The notes under the pieces: model-generated
Seen by the model: the letters and a program-made list of their open reading frames with translations, nothing else
Databases searched by the model: none
Told to the model about the DNA's origin: nothing
Source of the DNA: Branchinecta lynchi
Taxonomy: Eukaryota; Arthropoda; Branchiopoda; Anostraca; Branchinectidae
NCBI GenBank assembly: GCA_023053575.1
Contig: JAKZAP010000018.1
Span: 6,572,001 to 6,636,000, forward strand
Reading direction: 5' to 3'
DNA: 64,000 bases
Program-made: the position numbers and the translations under genes
In this document: positions 22,950 through 33,560 of the stretch, piece after piece
How the letters are laid out: every line of letters starts with the position of its first letter
Position numbering within the stretch: the first letter of the stretch is position 1

Positions 22950-23240
22950 CAACATTGTGTTAGATCCATAGTCAAACTACGATCCACCCTCCCATGTTAG
23001 GTACTTCCGAAACTCGCCACTTAGATGACCCAGTGGTCGGATCGAGTCGTGCCTTCACCTTGGGTCTTGGGTGGGGGGGGGGGGTCTGGACTTAGCAACT
23101 GCTAGAATACTTATGATGCAACTCCTTTATTCCCCCCTCAGATAATTTATACGAAGATCTAGTGTGTGCTTGTTAGTGTTTCACTAACGCATATGGCGAA
23201 AATTTCTCACTGGATTTTATGAGGGGCGTATAGAGATTAA
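22950..23240 (+). repeat. Duplicated module, copy 2 right part (D-B')
   Basis: 22955-23085 is D (inverse of 1750-1885). 23127-23240 is B' (matches 17668-17780). A G run lies at 23072-23082. Confidence 0.7.
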
Positions 23241-23284
23241 AGTTGGTTTCAAGCAGAAATACTGTAATTTGAAACCGCCTTTAA

Positions 23285-23730
23285 AGTTTAACTGAAAAGC
23301 CAACTTAATTTTGTCTCATTTAAACTGAACACACTGCAATATTTGGATTATGTGAAGGGATTGTTTTATTTTTCACTATTTACTCCAGCATGAAATTCAG
23401 AATATCTACGGCCGGCCTCACAACGCAAAATTCTAGTATGACGCGGAAAATTTGAATCTTAATACAAACGCGGCTTTTCAGTAGCCAGTGATCAGCTCGC
23501 GGAAGGTAACTGCGTGACCACTTATTTTTGGTAAATAGTTTTCGTCAAGCATACAACACAGGTAAAAGCTCACAGAGGCACCACAAATCCGACAGAGAAA
23601 TTCCACTATATTAAAATTCACGAATAGCGGAGCAACGAAGTATCGTATTTTCATCGGGTCTTCAAGCCTCTTCAAGTGAATGAGTGATGGGGAACTAGAT
23701 GGTCCCATCTCAGCCCATTTCAGTTAAACT
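23285..23730. mobile_element. piggyBac-like MITE, 446 bp, TTAA duplication
   Basis: Ends AGTTTAACTG / CAGTTAAACT, flanked by TTAA at 23281-23284 and 23731-23734. TTAA target duplication is diagnostic of the piggyBac superfamily. No transposase frame. Confidence 0.82.
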
Positions 23731-24019
23731 TTAAGAATTGAATGCTTACGAGCTTCAACCAGGCTTGCTAATAGTTACCATGATACCCGACACCATGGTA
23801 TCTGATACCGCAGTAACCTGATCTGCATTTTGTCGTTTTTGCAGTTACCATGGTATCTGATACCGCAGTATTTTTGTATTTCCGAAAAGAATTAAATCCA
23901 ATCACATCAGAAGTGGCATACCAAACTTCTTACCCACCAAATTTGACAAAAACCTAGGCTCTTTTTGTTGGTGATGATGAAAATGAGATGACCTCGTCAG
24001 ATACCACGCTAACTGGCCA

Positions 24020-24240
24020 GGTTGTCGACAAAACGTCCCCATTCGAAACGTCCGCTAACTGGCCGGGTTGTCGAAAAAACGTCCACATTCGAAACATCCC
24101 CTGGCGAAACGTCCCCACGACAAAACGTCCCCGTGACAAAACGTCCCCGATCAAAACGTCCCCGATCAAAACGTCCCCGATCAAAACGTCCCCGATCAAA
24201 ACGTCCCCTGGCGAAACGTCCCAATGGCAAAACGTCCCCG
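24020..24240. repeat. 15-bp minisatellite, left arm (AAAACGTCCCCGATC)n
   Basis: At least twelve units of roughly AAAACGTCCCCGAT/GAC. The period is a multiple of three, which keeps several reading frames open and yields spurious KTSPI/SKRPR-type peptides. Confidence 0.9.
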
Positions 24241-25029
24241 GCTATAGATTTTTTTTTTCATCGCTGAGGGATAGCTAGGCCTATGAGACTACTGACTGAT
24301 TGCGTCATCAATTCAGGCAAAAAATATTATTGGAATTTAAACTTTTGAAAACCACGATGGGGTGGATTTACTTCAGCATCTAACCGATAGTCAAGAAACA
24401 AACCAAAATATGGCTCTCGGCTATAGCCATTTCTTAAAGAAAGCGCAAGATTTAGTAGTTTGTCAGTTTTCGTTTTATCTTTTGTTTAATTGGTTTGTTT
24501 TGTATGCTAGTTTACCCTGCGATATAACTGATTGATCTCGCTTTTGTTAGATATTTAATTTGGTGATATTTTACTATTAAAAGATTTTATTAAAGGATCA
24601 AACCGTCTAACCTATATCTACTTGTCTCTCTACCTAACTAATAGATAACTAATCGTTCATCAGCTTTTGTTACCTCGCTTCCCATGTAATTTTTATCCAG
24701 CATAACGGCACTACGCTTATTTTTGCATTTTCCTTGTTTGGCTCGCTTTGAGCCACAGCGGGCTTCCCCTTTCTCTGAGGAGCCTATTGTTGCTCCTCAG
24801 ATTGTGCATGTTGCTTCAAAGGACTTAGAACTAATCAGTTACGAGTCAATTGCAAGGCATATTGACACTACATCCTTTAACTGAAAACAAAACATTTATG
24901 AAGCAATCGGTTCTATGTCCGATCTTTCCTGCTCATAAGGAATGTTTCCATATCTATAATGCACACTCTGAAGTTGTTTTACCTCGATCATGCACCTGAA
25001 GATCGAAGCGAACTTAAAAATCTAGGCTT

Positions 25030-25190
25030 GGGGACGTTTTGACACGGGGATGTTTTGTCATGGGGACGTTTTGTCACGGGGACATTTTGTCAAGGGGACG
25101 TTTTGTCACGGAGACGTTTTGTCATGGGGACGTTTTGTCACGGGGGACGTTTCGTCAGGGGACGTTTTGTCATGGGGACGTTTCGTCGGT
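25030..25190. repeat. 15-bp minisatellite, right arm, inverted
   Basis: About ten units of GGGGACGTTTTGTCA, the reverse complement of the left array. Confidence 0.9.
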
Positions 25191-25319
25191 AAGCCAACTG
25201 GCCAGATCCACATTAACTGCAAAAACTACTACCCGTGGTATCAGATACCACGCTAAACTGCAAAAAAGACTTCAGACTATGGTATCAGATACCATGGTTT
25301 CTGTAAAAACGCAACTAAT

Positions 25320-26160
25320 AATTCATCTTATCCATTCCTGGTTTTACTGCGGGAACTTTGGGGGAAGAAAAACGATCAGAAAGTTGCGATTCGACCCAGA
25401 ATCCGCAGTAGGCCCAGCAAATTTCCGCCACAAATGTTTCGAACCGATCCAATTACAAAACGACTGAATCATAACTTAGTGAAAACGACCAAAACCGCCA
25501 GCAATTCGATTAACGAATACTGCACGTCATTTTCGAGCGCCGCGAGGCAGAAAAGTGAAATCGACGATTCAAACACACACGGATCGCCGCCCTCGGGGCA
25601 GTATCAGCTGGCTTTCTCAAGATATCTGAATAAGAAAACTGTTCAAATTTCGCGCCGCGTCATATCAGGTTTGACGTGTGCATTTTTGAAAAGTGAAATT
25701 AGGAAGAGACCATTATTAAGTAGGCATGGCTCATTCAGGCCAAGCAAATGAATTAACGGATCGATTTGCGGGTGATTTTCCGCCAGCGGAATGAGGGATG
25801 TTGAATATCGGGATCGGTGTGATCATTCGCGAAACTGAAAGACGTTGATTCATAGCGGAGAAACCATAACCAACTGGTTTGAACGACTTTTACAACAAAC
25901 ATTACTCAACTGGGCAGAAAATAAATTCCCTCTACAGAGCAACAAGTCAGTCAATTTCTACCGCTCATTAATTAATCAGAAGGGCTATATAGAAAGATAA
26001 AAGCCCACTAGGGTCATCGCAATAAGAACAAATATGAAAAAAAAAACAAGAATAACAAAGCACAGACTTTAATCTAAAGAGACGTTTTCCTTTTTAGGGA
26101 CTCAAATTAAATATTGCACTATTTTTGTTTACTTTTTATTCATCTTTAAAGAGGTAGAAA
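25320..26160. other. Unassigned sequence
   Basis: An open frame at 25434-25751 (105 codons) lies here. I see no recognisable domain, initiation context or splice partner. Confidence 0.4.
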
Positions 26161-26214
26161 ATGAAAATGCAATACGCGTCACGATGACAAAGTGAATGAG
26201 TGAATTGGAGAAAA

Positions 26215-26292
26215 AAATCATCCTCGGTTAGGATTTAAACCCACGACATTTCGTTTCCATGACCGATGCGATTCCAACTACGCCACCCAGCT
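26215..26292 (-). repeat. tRNA-derived SINE head or tRNA pseudogene
   Basis: Minus strand: GCTGGGTGGCGTAGTTGGAA (A box TGGCGTAGTTGG) and GTGGGTTTAAATCCTAACC (B box GGTTTAAATCC), with a CAT triplet at the anticodon position. The spacing suits a tRNA, but the acceptor stem ends do not pair well. Confidence 0.55.
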
Positions 26293-26299
26293 TATGATA

Positions 26300-27187
26300 A
26301 TATACTTCACAATCCCTTATAACCACCATACTGAAGCGGTCTGCAGGACCACTGATCCGCTAGGGGTACGATTATCTAAACGTTTACTTCCCTAGCCTAT
26401 GCCATGGGATTCAATATTATTTACGTTTGGATAAGTCTTCAATAAAATGCATAATCTTTAAAGTTATCAAAGAGCCTCATGATTAGTCAGTTTAAACCCC
26501 CCCCCCCCCCCCCGAGCCTCTAGGTACATTCGACAAGAAGCTTTGGATTCAAGGGCATTCCTGTGTTGATTTTGGGTAAAATGACTCATTTTCAACTCAA
26601 ATCTCGTTTCGTGTCTTAGTTTTTGCGTTACGATACAAACAATACAAAAAGTTTGCGCATACTGTTCTTTAAAGACGAGCTCAAAAATATGCCTCTGCTC
26701 AAGACCAACTCTATTTTATATTTCCCGGTGGGCTACACGTAGTTCTCACGATTGTCACACAATTTTCCCCCGCCAACGCGTCACAAGCTATGACAAAAAT
26801 ACATATGCGTTCACTTCTCGCATTCACCCCCCCCCCCCCTTGCTCAACACCTGTCACTTCTTTTGTCTAATTCCGCGATGCTGAGATTGCTAATTTTCCA
26901 AAGCATCACGAATCATCTGTTAATTATCAAAAGTTCCAGATTTGTGTCAACATGTATTTTCAGTATCATCAATATATCGTTTCTTTCGTTTTATTTCTCT
27001 CCTTTTTAGTCCTGCTCGTGTACTTTTATTTGGATCGTACTCGCTTCTGCGCGAGACACCGGATTTTCCAGTGTAATACTATTAAGATATGCGTGCCGCA
27101 AATAACCAAAGGATTTATTATGTAATCCCGCTCCAATCTGAGGCACCACCTACAAATATCATGTCCCTAGGTCTCGCTAAAATCACA

Positions 27188-27218
<31 letters not shown>

Positions 27219-27220
27219 AA
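26300..27220. other. Unassigned sequence with poly-C tracts
   Basis: Long C runs at about 26498-26513, 26827-26839 and 27187-27208, the last followed directly by an A run. No gene seen. Confidence 0.5.
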
Positions 27221-28163
27221 GACTAAAGGTGTCGATGGGATCCCAAAAATCTAAGATTTGTTCCAGACAATTGGGTCTTGTCTTCGCCCCATCCAGTCTT
27301 CGCCAGGCTAATCATCAGAGAAAACCAAGTTCAGATATTCTATCTATCTATCTATACCTCTATAAGCCATATCTATTTTGACGATACTGACAGAAACTTC
27401 CTGCTTTACTTCTGCCGAATTTGCGGTTTCGCCCGAATTCGAGCGAGCTACTAATCCAGCAAAAAAATAAAATTCAGAAACGAATACAGCGTATCTCCTT
27501 ATCCCTATACATAACATCTAATCAACTTTAAATAAAACTTTGACTGAAAAAAAAATGCGGGTACAACCGGATTCCGGACTAATTATTTGTCAGGGTAAAA
27601 AATGATTGTCATATACGGACACAGCGTCTCTCCTTACCCCTAAATCTATCATCTCATCAACTTCAGAGAAAACTTTTGCTTTTGAACATATTTTCCGGTT
27701 TTGGCCGGATTCCAGGCGAACTAGTTGTCCGGCGAGAAAATGGTTTTCACCATCGTGTTCAGCATGTCTTCTTACCGTTAAATCAAACAGTTAATCAACT
27801 TCAAATTAAACTTTTACTTTTAACAAACTTTCAGGTTTTTGCCGGATTCCGGACGAACTACTTGTCCGGCGAGGAAATGATTTTCACCATCGTGCTCAGC
27901 ATGTCTTCTTACCCCATAATCGACTATCACATTAGCTGTTTTTTTGTTTGTCCCTTAATTTGATCCCCCTCCCCCACCCCCAAATATAGGGCTACAGACC
28001 CCATCTACAAATTTGACTTTACGCTTGACCCAAAGAATCCTCACACCAAGTTTCATCAAAATATCTCATTCCCTTCGAGAGTTATCGCGCTTGCAAACGG
28101 ACGGACGGACAACTTTTATTATGTCGTAGGTATCCCTCCACTTACGTTTTGGGATCCCAAAAA
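27221..28163 (-). mobile_element. Family B element, copy B2
   Basis: Read on the minus strand: CTTTTTGGGATCCCAAAACG, GTGGAGGGATACCTA, GTCCGTCCGTCCGTTTGCAA, GATAACTCTCGAAGGGAATG and GATGAAACTTGGTGTGAGG. Four or five ~120-bp subunits with AAGACATGCTGA, CCGGAATCCGG and AAACC follow. It ends GATTTTTGGGATCCCATCGA. Confidence 0.75.
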
Positions 28164-28617
28164 GAAAAGAAAAAGGAATGTGTGGACTGTAGAACCTGAC
28201 AGACTATTGAAACACGTGTGCCGTTGAGTCAGAAGGGTATATTATTTATTCTTGGTCCAAACCGAGGCGCCATGCAAATACGTATACCTATATCATACAT
28301 AGATGGCACTTTACACAAGGGACTAATACCGTGACCAATAAACCAGAAAGAGTTTCTTCAAAAGTAATTTAGAAGTCTAGGACTCCATTGTCGGAGCCAC
28401 GTGGTTTCTCATGGTGAAAACAAATAAAGCCTAATATATAATTTTGAAGACGCCCTTTCAGTTCACTACTTACAAATTATACCTATATCGCTGACAAGCA
28501 TCGTAGCTGACTTTCCGTTTTTTTCCCACTGTTTCATATAGCCTAGGTTTCCCAGTCAGCTTGGGTTCAAGGAGTATTTATATACCTAGGCCTTAATAAC
28601 ACATGGTCAGCATTAAC

Positions 28618-28666
28618 CAACAAGAGCTGTAAGCTCATATGGCACTTGCAAGCATATGTAGTAAGA
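28618..28666 (+). mobile_element. Family A 5' end only (copy A4)
   Basis: AACCAACAAGAGCTGTAAGC and TCATATGGCACTTGC match the family A 5' terminus. The sequence then meets the hammerhead-family insertion at 28680. Confidence 0.6.
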
Positions 28667-28751
28667 AATACCCCAACATAAATATTCTTTGAGCCCAAGC
28701 TGACTTTGAAACATTTATTCAAACAATGTTTGCCACGGATACGTCAGCTAT

Positions 28752-28811
28752 GATTTTTCATCAGCGATATTTCGGCCCTTCTTGGCAAGGGTCCTCGTCA
28801 GGCTGTCAATC
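28752..28811 (-). ncRNA. Hammerhead ribozyme-like motif 2, core intact
   Basis: Minus strand: GATTGACAGC-CTGACGA, stem II GG-a-CCCTT/AAGGG-CC fully paired with loop GCCAAG, GAA-ATAT-C, then GCTGATG. Stem I is CAGC/GCTG, possibly extended by GATT/AATC across an internal loop. All invariant bases are present. Confidence 0.6.
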
Positions 28812-29015
28812 TTCTGGTTCAACTTCGGGGAAGGAAACAAACCTGTAATCAAGATAATTGTCTGCATGTCTGGGCTGTGAAAGTTCCGTACTTCGTAGAT
28901 AAATATTCTTTGAGCCCAAGCTGACTTTGAAACATTTATTCAAACAATGTTTGTTTCATTTTTTCTTGTTGGGGTATTTTATTCAAACAATGTTTGCCAC
29001 GGATACGTCAGCTAT

Positions 29016-29075
29016 GATTTTTCATCAGCGATATTTCGGCCCTTCTTGGCAAGGGTCCTCGTCAGGCTGTCAATC
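29016..29075 (-). ncRNA. Hammerhead ribozyme-like motif 3, core intact
   Basis: Identical by eye to motif 2, about 264 bp away in the same orientation. Two cleavable motifs in direct orientation would release a unit-length RNA, as in tandem Penelope ends and retrozymes. Confidence 0.6.
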
Positions 29076-29161
29076 TTCTGGTTCAACTTCGGGGAAGGAA
29101 ACAAACCTGTAATCAAAATTTTGATTACAGGTTTGTTTCCTTCCCCGAAGTTGAACCAGAA

Positions 29162-29221
29162 GATTGACAGCCTGACGAGGACCCTTGCCAAGAAGGGCCG
29201 ATATATCGCTGATGAAAAATC
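29162..29221 (+). ncRNA. Hammerhead-like motif 4, core mutated
   Basis: Inverted copy of motif 3 with one visible change: the core reads GATA instead of GAAA, altering the invariant A14. It should be inactive. Stem II and stem I are unchanged. Confidence 0.6.
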
Positions 29222-29575
29222 ATAGCTGACGTATCCGTGGCAAACATTGTTTGAATAAAATACCCCAACAAGAAAAAATGAAGGGTGCTGAAAATTCAAC
29301 CTATGGTTTCACTTTAAATATAAAAATAGGAGACAGAAAGCAAAAGGAAACAACAAGGAAAACAAAGACCAGCAAGGCTGGGTCAGAGGATGGAACTGAT
29401 GGTAAAAAGTTTTTATTTACTTTTCTGTTAAGATGCGCACTTTAAGGGTGCTAAAAGTTAATTTCTAACCAAAATGGTTGAGGCAAAAAGGTTCATGTAC
29501 TTATGGCGATCTTGAAAAATTAAATTTTGCTTAAAAGCACTTTTTCTATTTTGCGGTTAAGATGAGTTCTTTAAG

Positions 29576-30628
29576 GAATGGTCGGGTCGGAGAAGGTGAC
29601 GATGTCTAACCCTATGATATCAAGTTTATAATGCTCCAGCAAAGTTTTATCGTCCTATCACATCTGGGAGTACCTTGGAATTCCGGACACCCCCCCCCCT
29701 ACATACCCCCCCCCTTGGTACCCGAATCCGGTCCAATTCTGTCACTGATGCACCTAGGACTTGTACCTGTACTTCCAACCAAGTTTCATCCTGATCGCTC
29801 CACTCTATGCGTGTCACAAGATTTCCGGTTCTCCCCTCCCCCCCCCCCAGTTCGTCGGATCCAGTCCGCACTTAAAACGGGACATCTGAGACATGAGTTA
29901 GAGATGCCAAGTTTCATTAAGATCCGATAACCCGGTCGAAAGTTATGCATGCCGCTAATTTCCGGATTCCGCCGTCTCCCCCTCCCCCCACGACGGTCGG
30001 ATCGGGCCAGTGACTGTTTCCAAGTTAATCTAGTCGGGTCTCTGACATGCCTGCCAAGTTTTATCGTCCTAGCCCACCCGGAAGTACATCAACTACGGAT
30101 CGCCGGAATCCCGGACCCCCCCCCCCCCCCCCCCCCCGACTCCCCCCACAGTCTCAGAATCCGGTCCAGACCTGTCAGTTATTTATCTAGAACTTGGGTC
30201 TCTGACATGCCTGACATGCCTACCAAGTTTCATCCCGACCGCTCCACTCCAAGAGTTTCACGCGATTTCCGGCTCCCCCTCCGACTCCCCTCAGATTCAT
30301 CGGATCCTGTCCGGACTTGAGATGAGGCATCTGAGACACATTGTCTTCCCAGGTATCAAGTTTCATTAAGATCCGATCACCCATTCGAAAGTTATGCATG
30401 CCCCTCTTTTCTGGATTCTGCAACCTCCCCCTCCCCCCACGATGGTCAGATCTGGCAAGTGACTATTTTCAAGTTAGTTTGGTCGGGTCCCTAATATGCC
30501 TGTCAAGTTTCATCGTCCTACCATATCTGGAAGTACCCTAACTCGCAGACACCGGACCAACCGACAGACAGACCGACGGAAAAGTGATCGGTATGTGGCA
30601 CTTGGCCGGAAGGCAGGTGCCATAAAAA
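29576..30628 (+). mobile_element. Family A element, 5'-truncated (copy A5)
   Basis: About seven subunits with AAGTTTCATC-type phrases and long poly-C tracts (the longest near 30117-30137), then CCGACAGACAGACCGACGG. The terminal hairpin is GGCACTTGGCCGGAAGGCAG/GTGCCATAAAAA, with one stem change (CAGGTGCC). Confidence 0.72.
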
Positions 30629-31840
30629 TGGGAGAAACGAAAAAAACTATGCAAAAAAAAGTAGAGCATACATTAACGTCCGGCAAAAACAGGGATCAAT
30701 TAATGCTTTCATCTTTCCCGGTAAAAAATTTTATCGTAAGATATCATCCATCTCTCTAGGAATCCGAAAATGTTGCGAGCGTGATCCAGTTACTATAGGC
30801 TAAAACCGCTGGCCTAGATACATTTACGACAAGTCTTGGCAGTTAATGGTTTCTCGCCCTGCTGACGAATTTTCCCTCTCCCATAATCCAATGTTCCGGC
30901 GGCGTGGCCAAGTAGGTCACCCAGTAACATTGGCATTCACGCGCTAACAGCTCGCTACTGTTGAGCGCACGTCAGGCTTTCCATCTCGCTACGACCACGA
31001 AACCCAAGCATAGAGACAACGGTGCACTGAAGAAAAGGGCAGCCTTGAACTAGACATTCTCACTGGAAGGATTTATGATGTGAAACGCAAATTGTGCCAC
31101 GTTATTATTTTTTTTTTATACTGTAGCAGTGAAAGAAATAATGGGGCGTTGGTCGTGCAGAAAACGGAGTCGATGAGTGATCTGCAAAGCGAAAATGACA
31201 GCTGAAATCAGATGTAGGAGTCAGGCCTATCCACAAATTAATAGATTTTAGATATTAAGGGACAATATAAAACACGAGTGGAAAATAATTATTCAGCGAG
31301 AAGCTGGTCGCTACTGATGTAGATAGATAATGATACCCTGGCGAATTTGCTGAATTTTTCTTATAGCAACGGTTCCTTCTATTTTTCTTTCCTTCTTTCT
31401 CTTTTAACTCCATCTATGTTTCGTACTGTCTGACGGGTGTATCCAAAGATAAGTTTTAACGTCTATTTTAACGCTAAATATGCGGACCCACCTAAAGATC
31501 TGAGGGGCGGCGGTTACACTCCGACGAAAGGAAAGATCTATGGCACCATAGATCCCTTATTACGTTCGCCACCCTCAAAGACGAAGTAAAAATAAAGCGT
31601 TGAGAAGCGCTGTTTCCATAACAAGTCTTGGAATTCGCTTATAATGTTACTGGATAGAAATTCCCAGTCGTTTTTCTGACGCATTGGCCAACTACTGCAA
31701 ATAATTACTGTTTCAATCCGCCCTTCTAAATTCCAGGATGTCCCTTTATTGCGGATCCACCAGCCGATCCAAATAAAGATAAGCAATTGTAGACTGGCCA
31801 GGCTAGACAGCACCAGTTCCTCCCGGGTCACCATTCAGTC
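30629..31840. other. Unassigned sequence
   Basis: A tRNA-type A box (TGGCCAAGTAGG) at about 30908 has no B box. A 98-codon minus-strand frame at 31538-31834 has no recognisable domain. Confidence 0.4.
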
Positions 31841-32030
31841 AAGGAGTCTTAAAGGAGTTGATTTAGAAGCACTCTCGTATTTTCCGTGTCTAGAGCACAT
31901 TTAGTTCCTACTTCAAAACAGAACTCTGTAAAACCAAGGAGTCTTAAAGGAGTTGATTTAGAAGAACTCTCGTATTTTCCATGTCTAGAGCACATTTAGT
32001 TCCTACTTCAAAACAGAACTCTGTAAAACC
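31841..32030. repeat. 95-bp tandem duplication
   Basis: 31841-31935 and 31936-32030 differ at only two positions that I see. It is young and non-coding. Confidence 0.92.
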
Positions 32031-32359
32031 GTGGGATGGTCTGGTGGCGCGCTGTCAAAATATCTCTCAGCAAAACAATCAAAGAGAAACAAAAGTATAC
32101 TGATAAATATACAAGCAATAAGTTCAATATAAAATACTAATATTAAATACAAGTTAAATATTAGGCACTGCCGATCTATTTCAATAATATGTTCTGAGGT
32201 GTTTGAGGTTTTCGGATCAATTGGTTAGACATATTGTCAAGAAGAAAGGGTGTGTCAACTAATCTAGCGAATGCTTTCAGATCCACTTAATAATTATTGA
32301 GCGGCTGATGTTCTAAGACTTGATGCTTAAAGTGTAATTTACGCTTCTGTTATTTATGA

Positions 32360-32760
32360 ATAATGTTGGCTCACAACAAGACACGGGGGACACTCTACGG
32401 CTTGCCTAAACATCTGCCACACAAACTCTCCAATGACACAACTAGTCCCTCTCGACCTGCAAAAGTTCAATCGACCCCATACAAGAGGCCACTCCAAGAA
32501 ACTATCCAAATGCCACGTGGAAACAAGAGTGCGTCAAAACTTCTTTTCCCAAAGAGTTGTCAATGACTGGAATTCCCTCTCCAAAGTGTCAGCACCTTCA
32601 CCTGAAGCATTCAAGAAATCACCTGATAACGAGTGGTCATGCAAGGACTAGAAATACTGCTGGGATGAACAGGACCAGTAGCACATGTCAGCCATCATCA
32701 CTCAGGGAGCAACACAGAACCTTTGGACATTGTACTTCAGAGCCATTAAAGTAAGACAAA
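32360..32760 (+). pseudogene. CR1/L2-like LINE, C-terminal reverse transcriptase remnant
   Basis: The frame at 32433-32648 reads RGHSKKLSKCHVETRVRQNF followed by FSQRVVNDWNSLSKVSAPSP and EAFKK. This is the conserved C-terminal pattern R..FF..RV...WN.L...V..A.S...FK of CR1/jockey-group LINEs. The upstream part is frame-broken. Confidence 0.75.
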
Positions 32761-33496
32761 CGACCAAAGTACAGGCTAGCAAACATGAATTCTAAGCAAA
32801 ACGCACTGGATTGTCATGGTGAAGGTTCGAGTTCAAGAACATTTCTCTATATACAGACAGGATGCGATTTCCAATTCTGTGGGGAAAATCACATGACTAA
32901 GTGACTACTTTTATAAGAGCCTATAAGAGGGGAAGATGTGATACCTTCAAATGGCTTTCAATGGTCAATGTTTACGCAACTAGCCAATAACCCATCAGCC
33001 ACAAATACCTGTTTTTTGTACAGGTGCAGCCGGCATTTGCAACAGCCTATGTCATATGCCTCTATGTCTATTGATGGGCCAAATTCATAGCCCAACCAAT
33101 GCATCCAGTGGAGAAATGGCAAAAAACACTTACTGGTAGGTCTACCATAGGCCACCACAGCAAGCAACTTATCCAGTTTGCTGCTGTGAGTCATGGCAAA
33201 TGTTAGTTTCAGTCTAGAACAATATTTTAGTCCTGGGAGTATTTTTATCCAGAAGAAATTCTTTCTGAAACTACACAGTACCAGCTATGACCCATACAGA
33301 GTCTTTTCCTAGTTGGAGGTCTGTCAGTCCTATATCACCACTCGTACAAACATATATGGAAAACATATATAAACTTATATGGAAATTCTTGGCTAATGTG
33401 TAAGCTTGTAAATGTTCTGAGTATCAGCTACTTCTGATCAAGGACTGGTTGACAGTTAAGAATCTATAACATATTGTTGTTCCTACCCTGTTGGTA

Positions 33497-33560
33497 TAGC
33501 CTAATGGTAGAACAGGTCACAGACTGGTTGTCCCAAGATTCGAGTTAAGTTGTAATTAAG
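33497..33560 (+). repeat. tRNA-like SINE head
   Basis: A box TAGCCTAATGG and B-box-like AGATTCGAGTT are 38 bp apart. Acceptor stem poor. Confidence 0.4.

Larger units (their letters stand above)
23773..25316. mobile_element. 1.5-kb family X element with inverted minisatellite arms
   Basis: Flanked by AAT at 23770-23772 and 25317-25319. Inverted ends contain ACCATGGTATCTGATACC palindromes and GTTTTTGCAG. Inside are oppositely oriented 15-bp minisatellites (24020-24240 and 25030-25190) around a non-repetitive 790-bp centre. Same family as 45032-45434 and 50026-50303. Superfamily uncertain; a 3-bp duplication fits PIF/Harbinger-like elements but AAT is not the usual TWA. Confidence 0.75.
28680..29257. 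mobile_element. Compound Penelope-like insertion with two direct and one inverted hammerhead units
   Basis: Bounded by AAATACCCCAACA at about 28667-28679 and 29258-29270, a 13-bp target duplication. Unit 1 (28680-28850) and unit 2 (28901-29118) are direct repeats starting ATTCTTTGAGCCCAAGCTGA. Unit 3 (29119-29257) is inverted. Tandem units with hammerhead motifs and partial inverted copies are typical of Penelope-like elements; no reverse transcriptase or GIY-YIG frame is present. Open frames here are repeat shadows. Confidence 0.65.
28955..29282. repeat. 328-bp near-perfect palindrome
   Basis: Arms 28955-29118 and 29119-29282 are reverse complements with one difference that I saw (the GAAA/GATA site). 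Centre is AATCAAAATTTTGATT. The right arm runs about 25 bp past the element into the target flank, so the left arm holds an inverted copy of host sequence. Confidence 0.85.

Noticed and set aside
24130..24205. Short regular direct repeats suggesting a CRISPR array
   Set aside because: Adjacent 15-bp units without unique spacers, in animal DNA.
24000..24280. Overlapping open frames with KTSPI or SKRPR repeats
   Set aside because: They are translations of a 15-bp minisatellite whose period keeps all frames open; there is no start context, splice site or non-repeat part.
25039..25467. 142-codon open frame starting in a GDVLSRG-type repeat
   Set aside because: Same minisatellite in inverse orientation followed by transposon end sequence.
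28947..29299. Two near-identical 90-95-codon frames on opposite strands
   Set aside because: They are mirror images of the 328-bp palindrome and run through the hammerhead repeat; not protein genes.
30893..30990. tRNA-Ser-like sequence with a good A box (TGGCCAAGTAGG)
   Set aside because: No B box at any plausible distance and no cloverleaf.
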